NCBI GenBank assembly: GCA_040002995.1
Contig: JBDUDK010000098.1
Span: 1-6,594, forward strand
DNA length: 6,594 bases
Reading direction: 5' to 3'
From: JBDUDK01 sp040002995
Lineage (GTDB): Bacteria; Actinomycetota; Acidimicrobiia; Acidimicrobiales; Ilumatobacteraceae
The notes under the pieces are model-generated. The model was not told the origin of the DNA. It was given only the letters and a program-made list of their open reading frames with translations, and searched no databases. Shown here one piece after another: positions 1 to 5,325 of this stretch. How positions within the stretch are numbered: the first letter of the stretch is position 1; each line of letters opens with the position of its first letter. The translations under genes were made by a program, and so were the position numbers.

Positions 1-63
1 CCGCCAACACCCTCAAAATCCACCCACCCGACAACATGCCCGCGCGGGCTTCACCCCGTTCGC

Positions 64-642
64 CTAAGGCGCGCCAGGGAGCGCTGGTATGAGGTCGAAT
101 CCGGAGGCGCGAAGTAGCGCCATGAGCTCAGCGAGAGGGAGGCCGACCACGTTCGATGCGCTGCCCTCAAGGCGGGAGACAAACATGCCCCCCGTGCCCT
201 GGAGCGCATACGCGCCTGCCTTGTCGAGCGGTTCTTCGGTGGCGACGTACCAGTGGATGTCGTCAGCGGTCATCGGCGTCATCGTCACGGTCGTGTGCAC
301 GACGGTTGTGGTGACACCTCCGGCGGCCTTGACCGCCACGGCGGTGAGCACCTCGTGGTCGCGGCCCGCGAGAGCGCCGAGCATGCGCACGGCGTCGCTC
401 GGATTGGCGGGCTTGCCCATGATCGTTCCGTCGAGGACGACGGTGGTGTCGGCGGCGATGACGATGTCACCGTCGACGGCGTCGGCCTTGGCCCGCGCCA
501 CCCGTTCGACATAGTCGGCGGGTTGCTCACCCGCGAGGGGGGTCTCGTCGACGTCCGGAGCGCGAACGTCGAACGGCACGCCGAGATAGGCCAAAAGTTC
601 GCGCCGGCGAGGTGAGCCCGACGCAAGGATCAGGCGCGTCAT
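64..642 (-). CDS. maf: Maf family nucleotide pyrophosphatase (YhdE-type, dTTP/UTP)
   Basis: A 192-residue cytoplasmic enzyme expected to hydrolyse dTTP, UTP and modified pyrimidine triphosphates to monophosphates plus pyrophosphate. The length is normal for Maf. Visible motifs are SGSPRR at residues 8-13 (the substrate-binding loop, usually SASPRR), DVDET at 30-34, AADTT at 64-68 with Asp65 as the likely catalytic acid, GKP at 76-78, KAGAYALQG at 141-149, and GSASNVVGLPL at 160-170. The Lys141/Gln148 pattern resembles the YhdE branch rather than the YceF (7-methyl-GTP) branch; that substrate assignment comes from family knowledge, not measurement. The start is fixed by the conserved LILASGSPRR beginning at residue 4. 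The ATG overlaps the TGA of the upstream dus gene (ATGA), so translation is probably coupled. A GGGAGG directly abuts the ATG. Confidence 0.95.
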   Translation of the reverse strand: MTRLILASGSPRRRELLAYLGVPFDVRAPDVDETPLAGEQPADYVERVARAKADAVDGDIVIAADTTVVLDGTIMGKPANPSDAVRMLGALAGRDHEVLTAVAVKAAGGVTTTVVHTTVTMTPMTADDIHWYVATEEPLDKAGAYALQGTGGMFVSRLEGSASNVVGLPLAELMALLRASGFDLIPALPGAP

Positions 643-1772
643 CCTCCCGACACCACGAGCTCGGCCTCACGGCCAGGTGACTCCGCCGAATCGCGGTCGT
701 CGAGCCAACCCTCCGGAAGGTTCACGCGCTTCGGCCCGGCCTGGGGACCGCGGCGCAGCTGCATGCCCCCGGGCGACATGGAGAGTGTGGGATCGAGCGT
801 GGCGAGCACATCGTCGAGCTCGTCGAGCGACCCCAGCGTGTTCAGCTGAACTCTGGGCGCGTGACCGACCGGATAGCCCGACAGATACCACGAGGTGTGC
901 TTGCGGAATTCTCGAATGCCGATGACAGGACCAAACCACTCCACGAGGGCGCGGGCGTGGGTCGACATCGTGGCGGAGATCTCCCCGAGGAGAGGCGGGG
1001 CGGGGACGGGTTCGCCCTGGAACGCGGCGGCGAGATCGCGGAACAACCACGGCCGGCCGAGACAGCCACGACCGATCACCACGCCGTCGCAACGGGTGTG
1101 GCGCACCATCGCGAGCGCGTCGTGAGCTTCCCAGACGTCGCCGTTGCCGAGGACAGGGATGGAAGTGACACACGCTTTGAGGGTGGCGATGGCATCCCAA
1201 TCGGCGACGCCGGAGTACAGCTGCTCTGCAGTTCGCGCGTGCAGCGCAACTGCGGCGCATCCTTCATCCTCCGCAATGCGTCCGGCATCGAGGTACGTCA
1301 CGAGTTGATCGTCGAGACCTTTGCGGAACTTCACCGTCACGGGCACGTGTTGTGCCGCGCCGACCGCAGCTTTCACGATCGCGCGGAGCAAACCGCGCCG
1401 CGCGGGAACCGCCGCGCCGCCACCGTGACGCGTGACCTTGCGTACCGGACAACCGAAGTTGATGTCGATGTGGTCGACGTGGCGCTCCTCGACGAGACGC
1501 GCCACAGCGCGTCCCATGATGGCCGCGTCCGTTGCGTAGATCTGCAGGCTGCGCGGTGACTCACCGGGCGCGAACTCCGCCAGCTTCCAGGTGCGCTCGT
1601 TACGGCTCTCCGCGATCGGACGGGCCATCACCATTTCGCTCACGAACAAGCCGGCACCGAAGCCACGGCAGATCATCCGGTACGGGGCGTTTGTCACGCC
1701 TGCCATCGGGGCCAGCTCGACCGGGGGCCACACGCGGTGCGCCCCGATGCTCAACGCCAGAGGCGGGCCCAT
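639..1772 (-). CDS. dusB: tRNA-dihydrouridine synthase (DusB/Nifr3 family)
   Basis: A 377-residue FMN- and NADPH-dependent enzyme that reduces uridines in the tRNA D-loop to dihydrouridine. The TIM-barrel domain is recognisable from APMAGVTN at residues 21-28 (FMN phosphate region) and INFGCPVRKVTRHGGGAA near 104-121, where Cys108 is the general acid. KFR follows at 148-150, HART at 178-181, GNGD at 209-212, and IGRG...GRPW at 233-242. The helical C-terminal tRNA-binding domain follows, ending in a proline- and charge-rich tail. The RKVTRxGGGAA form is typical of actinobacterial members. It lies 24 bases behind the pilin gene in the same reading frame, separated only by the pilin stop, and overlaps maf by four bases. 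The start is moderately certain: GAGGAG directly touches this ATG, and a TTG six codons in (position 1754) would also leave the usual L-S-I-G opening intact. Confidence 0.95.
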   Translation of the reverse strand: MGPPLALSIGAHRVWPPVELAPMAGVTNAPYRMICRGFGAGLFVSEMVMARPIAESRNERTWKLAEFAPGESPRSLQIYATDAAIMGRAVARLVEERHVDHIDINFGCPVRKVTRHGGGAAVPARRGLLRAIVKAAVGAAQHVPVTVKFRKGLDDQLVTYLDAGRIAEDEGCAAVALHARTAEQLYSGVADWDAIATLKACVTSIPVLGNGDVWEAHDALAMVRHTRCDGVVIGRGCLGRPWLFRDLAAAFQGEPVPAPPLLGEISATMSTHARALVEWFGPVIGIREFRKHTSWYLSGYPVGHAPRVQLNTLGSLDELDDVLATLDPTLSMSPGGMQLRRGPQAGPKRVNLPEGWLDDRDSAESPGREAELVVSGG

Positions 1773-1796
1773 CTCCTCATGATGGCAGCCGGGAGA

Positions 1797-2000
1797 TCAG
1801 GAACCGGCGCCGCTGATAGCGCTTCCGATTCTGCTGAACTTGGTCGACGCGGAGCTGCCGAGAAGGCTTACGGCGGCGATGCAGACGATGGCGATGAGAG
1901 CCACGAGAAGCGCATACTCAACCAAACTCGCGCCGCGCTGGTTCGTGACCGTCGCACGAACCCACGTTGCCAGGACATCCCATTGAGCCTTGAGGTCCAT
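1797..2000 (-). CDS. Flp/type IVb pilin precursor
   Basis: A 67-residue small pilin of the Flp/Fap (Tad) type. The leader is residues 1-23, basic near its end (TNQRG). It is followed by the prepilin peptidase site G23|ASLVEY, with Glu at +5 and Tyr at +6 of the mature chain, the Flp signature. A hydrophobic helix spans about 26-48, and a short Ser/Gly/Ala-rich tail ends in GAGS. The predicted mature pilin is about 44 residues. It would be cleaved by a TadV/CpaA-like peptidase and assembled by Tad machinery, none of which is encoded in this window. I chose the ATG at 2000 because GGGAG lies 8 bases upstream. A longer reading from GTG 2063 adds 21 proline-rich residues and its AGGA touches the GTG, so it is rejected. 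It is the first gene of the pilin-dus-maf group, which is unusual company for a pilin. Adhesion is possible but unproven. Confidence 0.88.
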   Translation of the reverse strand: MDLKAQWDVLATWVRATVTNQRGASLVEYALLVALIAIVCIAAVSLLGSSASTKFSRIGSAISGAGS

Positions 2001-2008
2001 GTTCTTTG

Positions 2009-2013
2009 CTCCC
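2009..2013 (-). promoter_or_regulatory. Ribosome binding site of the pilin gene
   Basis: GGGAG on the minus strand, eight bases before the ATG ending at 2000. This spacing is what decides the pilin start over the upstream GTG at 2063. Confidence 0.7.
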
Positions 2014-2134
2014 GTTTCGATTGGTACGGGGGGCGGGTTTTGAGGCGCGATTACCCCTTGCACTCCTATCGGCGTGGGGTGAGACGGATTTATAGGGCAG
2101 GTGGCCCATCCTGGGGGCGTCTCGGGTCAGCGCG

Positions 2135-2140
2135 TAGCCT
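2135..2140 (+). promoter_or_regulatory. Putative -10 box for leaderless murI transcription
   Basis: TAGCCT matches the actinobacterial TAnnnT -10 pattern and ends seven bases before the GTG at 2148. No Shine-Dalgarno sequence precedes that GTG. The spacing would place the transcription start at or next to the start codon. I see no good -35 hexamer. The match is short, so this rests mainly on position. Confidence 0.4.
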
Positions 2141-2147
2141 GCACGGC

Positions 2148-2972
2148 GTGCGAGAGCGCCCCATTGGGATGTTCGACAGCGGTTTTGGCGGCCTAACGGT
2201 GGCCCGCGCCGTTTTCGACGTTCTCCCCGACGAGCACGTCGTCTATATCGGTGACACCGGTCGCTACCCCTACGGGCCTCGGCCCCTTGACGATGTACGC
2301 GGCTTCGCGCTCGAGATCGCGTGGAGCCTCGTGGAGGATCACGAGGCCAAGATGATCGTGGTGGCGTGTAACACCGCCGCGGCCGCCGCGCTCGACGAGC
2401 TCGTTCGTGAGATGCCGGTGCCGGTGGTGGGCGTCATCGATCCGGGTGCCCGTGCCCTCGTCGCGTCGACGCGGAATCATCGAGTCGGTGTGATCGGCAC
2501 GGTCGGCACGATCGGGTCGGGCGCCTATCAGCGGTCGGTGGCGGCGACGGAAGCGCCGGTTGAACTCACCTGCGCCGCGTGCCCCGGCTTCGTCGAGTTC
2601 GTGGAGCGCGGGGAGACCACCGGCGAGCAGGTGACCATTCTCGCCGAGCGACTGCTCGCGCCGATGACCGATGCGAAGATCGACACGTTGCTCCTCGGCT
2701 GCACGCACTATCCCTTCCTCGCCCGCGTGATCGGCGATGTGATGGGTCGCGACGTCGTGCTGGTGTCGTCCGCCGACGAGACCGCGTTTTCGGTGCGCCA
2801 GGTGCTCCAACTGGAAGGCCTTCTTCGTGAGGCGGGAACGCCCGCCCGCCATCGCTTCTTGTCGTCCGGCGACGTCTCGACGTTCGTGGACCTCGGCCGG
2901 CGGCTCTTTGGTCCGGAGCTGGGAGCCGCGGAAGCGTGGAGACCCGGAGGGGATGCCAGACTCGCCCGATGA
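2148..2972 (+). CDS. murI: Glutamate racemase
   Basis: A 274-residue cytoplasmic, cofactor-independent racemase that converts L-glutamate to the D-glutamate used by MurD in peptidoglycan synthesis. Both catalytic cysteines are present: Cys74 in VACNTA (72-77) and Cys185 in GCTHYP (184-189). The N-terminal motif GMFDSGFGGLTV (7-18) supplies Asp10 and Ser11, and YPYGPRP (40-46) is also family-typical. The length is normal. The GTG at 2148 gives VRERPIGMFDSG, the usual opening for the family. The frame is open further upstream, but those residues show no homology-like content, and no ribosome binding site precedes any of them. It is the first gene of a murI-rph-rdgB operon, with its TGA overlapping the rph ATG. 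In Mycobacterium tuberculosis the same order holds with an extra gene (Rv1339) between murI and rph, which is absent here. Confidence 0.96.
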   Translation: MRERPIGMFDSGFGGLTVARAVFDVLPDEHVVYIGDTGRYPYGPRPLDDVRGFALEIAWSLVEDHEAKMIVVACNTAAAAALDELVREMPVPVVGVIDPGARALVASTRNHRVGVIGTVGTIGSGAYQRSVAATEAPVELTCAACPGFVEFVERGETTGEQVTILAERLLAPMTDAKIDTLLLGCTHYPFLARVIGDVMGRDVVLVSSADETAFSVRQVLQLEGLLREAGTPARHRFLSSGDVSTFVDLGRRLFGPELGAAEAWRPGGDARLAR

Positions 2973-3724
2973 CCTCACGTCCCGACGGCCGCGATGCCGA
3001 CGAGCTCCGTCCTATCAGCTTCGAGCGCGACTACACGGAGATGGCCGCGGGATCGGTGTTGGTGACGTTCGGTCGCACGAGAGTGCTGTGCACGGCGTCT
3101 ATCGACGAAGACGTTCCTCGTTGGATGAAGGGCAAGGGCAAGGGCTGGGTCACGGCGGAGTACTCGATGTTGCCGGGCTCGTCGCCCGAGCGCGTCGACC
3201 GCGAGGCCGCCAAGGGCAAGCAGAGTGGGCGCACGCAAGAGATACAGCGGCTCATCGGCCGTTCGCTGCGCGCGGTCACCAACATGGTCGTGCTCGGCGA
3301 ACGCCAGGTGATTGTCGACTGCGATGTGCTGCAGGCCGATGGAGGCACGCGGACGGCGTCCATCTGCGGTGGTTACGTCGCGCTGCACGATGCGTTGAGC
3401 CGGCTCGTTCAGCAGAAGGCCATCGCCGCCCATCCGATCATGCGCCGCTGCGCGGCGATTTCGGTCGGCATCGTCGACGGAACTCCGGTTCTCGACCTGC
3501 CGTACATCGAAGACTCCCGAGCTGAGGTCGATATGAACGTCGTGATGACGTCGGCGCCGGGCGGTGACGACGGGCGCTATGTCGAGGTGCAGGGCACGGC
3601 GGAGGGCCTGGCGTTCACGAGAGGTGAGCTCGACTCGCTGTTGGGCCTCGCGGAGCTTGGCATCTTGGAGATTGTCGCCCTGCAGGACGAGATGCTCGCC
3701 GAAGCACCGTCGCCGCGTCGTTGA
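2969..3724 (+). CDS. rph: Ribonuclease PH
   Basis: A 251-residue phosphorolytic 3'-5' exoribonuclease that trims tRNA precursor 3' ends, releasing nucleoside diphosphates; the family forms a hexameric ring. Key elements are R-DGR-x3-DELRP at the N terminus, GSVLVTFGRTRVLCTAS (28-44), KGKGKGWVTAEYSMLP (54-69), SGRTQEIQRLIGRSLRAV (86-103) with phosphate- and RNA-binding arginines, DCDVLQADGGTRTAS (117-131), and DLPYIEDSRAEVDMNVV (176-192) with the metal-binding acidic residues. The length matches the family (about 240-260), and no truncation is seen. The ATG at 2969 overlaps the murI stop as ATGA. GGAGG at 2946-2950 sits too far upstream (18 bases) to be a normal ribosome binding site, so translational coupling is likely. 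An in-frame GTG at 2936 would add 11 residues without family resemblance. Confidence 0.97.
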   Translation: MTSRPDGRDADELRPISFERDYTEMAAGSVLVTFGRTRVLCTASIDEDVPRWMKGKGKGWVTAEYSMLPGSSPERVDREAAKGKQSGRTQEIQRLIGRSLRAVTNMVVLGERQVIVDCDVLQADGGTRTASICGGYVALHDALSRLVQQKAIAAHPIMRRCAAISVGIVDGTPVLDLPYIEDSRAEVDMNVVMTSAPGGDDGRYVEVQGTAEGLAFTRGELDSLLGLAELGILEIVALQDEMLAEAPSPRR

Positions 3725-4311
3725 TGCGTCTCGTCCTGGCCACCGCCAACGTCGACAAGGCGGCCGAGATCGCCGCGCTGGTGGGCGGGCGGTGCGAGCT
3801 CCTGCCCCGTCCCGCCGATGTCGCGGAGGTGGCCGAGACAGAGTCCACCCTCGAGGGCAACGCCCGTCTGAAGGCCGTGGCTCTCGCGAACGCGACGGGC
3901 ATTGCGGCGCTGGCCGACGACACCGGGCTCGAGGTCGCGGCATTGGGTGGTGCGCCGGGCGTGTACGCGGCGCGCTACGCGGGGGAGCACGCGACCTATG
4001 CCGACAACGTCGAGAAGCTCCTTCGCGAACTCGGGGGCGTTGCCGATCGCTCGGCGCGTTTTCGCACCGTGATCGCGGTGGCGTTCCCTGACGGTCGAGA
4101 GTTGTTGGCCGAGGGTGCCACCGACGGCGTCATCGCCGAGGTGCCGCGGGGCGCGCGCGGATTCGGCTACGACCCTGTCTTCATTCCGCTCGAGGGCGAT
4201 GGTCGCACGTTTGCCGAAATGAGCGCCGGCGAGAAGCACGCCGTCAGCCATCGCGGCCGGGCCGTCGAGGCGGCGCTGGATCAGCTGCTCACCAACCGCG
4301 AAGGTCGATAG
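3724..4311 (+). CDS. rdgB: XTP/dITP diphosphatase (RdgB/HAM1 family)
   Basis: A 195-residue house-cleaning enzyme that hydrolyses XTP, dITP and ITP to monophosphates, keeping deaminated purines out of DNA and RNA. Family motifs are LATANVDK (5-12), ETESTLEGNARLKA (38-51) with the metal-binding Glu, ADDTGLEV (64-71) with the catalytic Asp pair 65/66, GARGFGYDPVF (143-153), and MSAGEKHAVSHR (166-177), whose Ser-His-Arg holds the base. The length is normal. The start ATG shares its A with the rph TGA (TGATG), so it is coupled to rph. A TTG one codon earlier is possible but unnecessary. Its last 23 bases overlap the 3' end of the opposing PLP-enzyme gene, so no separate terminator fits between the two genes. 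Confidence 0.96.
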   Translation: MRLVLATANVDKAAEIAALVGGRCELLPRPADVAEVAETESTLEGNARLKAVALANATGIAALADDTGLEVAALGGAPGVYAARYAGEHATYADNVEKLLRELGGVADRSARFRTVIAVAFPDGRELLAEGATDGVIAEVPRGARGFGYDPVFIPLEGDGRTFAEMSAGEKHAVSHRGRAVEAALDQLLTNREGR

Positions 4312-5296
4312 CCAGCGAGTCGATCACGTCGTCGCCCTCCACGAGCTGGATGCGTTCGTGCAAGGCCATCGTCGGATCGACATGGGCGGGGATCACGTGG
4401 ACGCGCTCGCCGATCGCGGGCCGACGACGGTGCTCGCCCGTCGCAAACGTGATGTGCTCGTCGGAGCAGAACCACACTTCGGCGCCGTCGATCGACGGGT
4501 TGCCGTGGTCCATCCCGAGCGACTTCAGGCCGGCGTCGCACACCGCCCAGTTCGGGCTCACCGACACCACCGTGGCCACCACGGTCAGGGCCTGGCGGAA
4601 CGGCAGGCCCAGCCGCCCGTAGTAGGAGTCCATCAGAAGGTACGAGCCGGCCTGCACCTCGGTGCCGGCGGCGTGGAGATCGTACGTGCCGGTGCCGCCC
4701 GCGGAGAACACGTCGCCGCCGACGAGGTCGTGCGCGATGCGAAGGCGCTCCATGCACTCTTCGACCATCTTCGTGCGCTCGGCTCGGTCAACGATCGGCA
4801 TGACGTGGCCCTCGTAACCCATTACGCCGCGCACATGGAGTCCGCGTGCCCGCGCCTGATCGGCGACACGGCCGGCGGCGTCGGGCGCGCAGCCACACCG
4901 GGGGAGACCCACGTTGACGTCTACGAGCACGTCGCGGATCCCGGCAGTGGCCGCCGCGTTGATGGTGGCGTCGGAATCGACGGCCACGGTGATGCGCGCC
5001 TGGTCTTGAACCGCGGCCAGCTCACGGAGTCGATGGGGATCGACCACCTCGTTCGCGAGCAGAAGGTCGTCGCCGAGCCCAGCTTTCGCCATGCCGATCA
5101 TCTCGAGAGGAGTGGCGCAGGTGAACGAATGGTGACCGGCCTCGGCTTGTAGCCGGGCCAGGCCCGTCGACTTGTGCGCCTTGATATGAGGACGACAGCG
5201 CGGGCCGGGGAGCGTGGCGGCCATGTGCCCGAGGTTGAACCGCATCGCGCCGACGTCGGCAACGAGCGCGGGGGTGGGCATTTCGGCGATGCGCAT
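4289..5296 (-). CDS. Fold-type III PLP enzyme, D-threonine aldolase / D-serine dehydratase-like
   Basis: A 335-residue protein with an alanine-racemase-like N-terminal barrel and the small C-terminal domain of the D-threonine aldolase/DSD1 family. The N terminus reads MPTPALVADV. The motif RPHIKAHK (35-42) contains Lys39, the likely Schiff-base lysine. SAGGTGTYD (198-206) is the phosphate-binding glycine loop, and EVQAGSYLLMD (213-223) and DAGLKSLGMDHG (254-265) are also family-typical. PAHVDPT (303-309) supplies His305 and Asp307, the expected metal site. His-x-Asp favours D-threonine or D-3-hydroxyaspartate aldolase-type chemistry, whereas eukaryotic D-serine dehydratases use His-x-Cys. The exact substrate cannot be read from sequence. 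No ribosome binding site precedes ATG 5296, so it may be leaderless; ATG 5281 (residue 6) is an alternative. The 3' end converges into rdgB. Confidence 0.88.
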   Translation of the reverse strand: MRIAEMPTPALVADVGAMRFNLGHMAATLPGPRCRPHIKAHKSTGLARLQAEAGHHSFTCATPLEMIGMAKAGLGDDLLLANEVVDPHRLRELAAVQDQARITVAVDSDATINAAATAGIRDVLVDVNVGLPRCGCAPDAAGRVADQARARGLHVRGVMGYEGHVMPIVDRAERTKMVEECMERLRIAHDLVGGDVFSAGGTGTYDLHAAGTEVQAGSYLLMDSYYGRLGLPFRQALTVVATVVSVSPNWAVCDAGLKSLGMDHGNPSIDGAEVWFCSDEHITFATGEHRRRPAIGERVHVIPAHVDPTMALHERIQLVEGDDVIDSLAIDLRGW

Positions 5297-5325
5297 TCGG
5301 TTGGTCTAGCGGAGACAATGGGGTG

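Larger units (their letters stand above)
2001..2147. promoter_or_regulatory. Divergent control region between the pilin gene and murI
   Basis: A 147-base intergenic region that must carry promoters for both the pilin-dus-maf group (minus) and murI-rph-rdgB (plus). For the pilin, an AT-rich TATAAA on the minus strand around 2088-2095 is the only obvious -10-like element, and I see no convincing -35. A weak inverted pair, ACCCC (2053-2057) with GGGGT (2076-2080), could form a leader hairpin in the roughly 90-base 5' UTR this promoter would give. I compared the leader with the c-di-GMP-I riboswitch pattern, which often precedes pilus genes, and did not find its conserved core. Confidence 0.45.

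Noticed and set aside
38..49. Perfect 12-base palindrome GCCCGCGCGGGC just beyond the maf stop, as a terminator or operator.
   Set aside because: It has no loop and no T-run on either strand. In DNA this GC-rich such a short palindrome is expected by chance.
1..92. Possible 3' end of a rightward gene converging on maf, in frame 2 (ending TAA 65-67) or frame 3 (ending TGA 90-92).
   Set aside because: Only 21 to 29 codons are visible. Neither tail is recognisable and codon bias does not clearly favour one frame, so I cannot call a gene.
861..1559. Long plus-strand open frame opposite dus, and similar frames opposite murI, rph and the PLP enzyme.
   Set aside because: These are antisense shadows from high GC. 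Each lies opposite a gene with clear family motifs and has composition typical of a shadow frame.
2001..2063. 21-residue N-terminal extension of the pilin from GTG 2063.
   Set aside because: AGGA touches that GTG with no spacing, the extension is proline-rich and unlike a pilin leader, and ATG 2000 has a well-spaced GGGAG.
2041..2100. c-di-GMP-I type riboswitch in the pilin leader.
   Set aside because: A few bases loosely resemble the motif, but the conserved core blocks and paired stems are not there.
1737..2147. Upstream in-frame extension of murI giving a 411-residue protein.
   Set aside because: It would run antisense through the pilin gene, and the added residues show no family resemblance. 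The GTG at 2148 gives a standard-length MurI.
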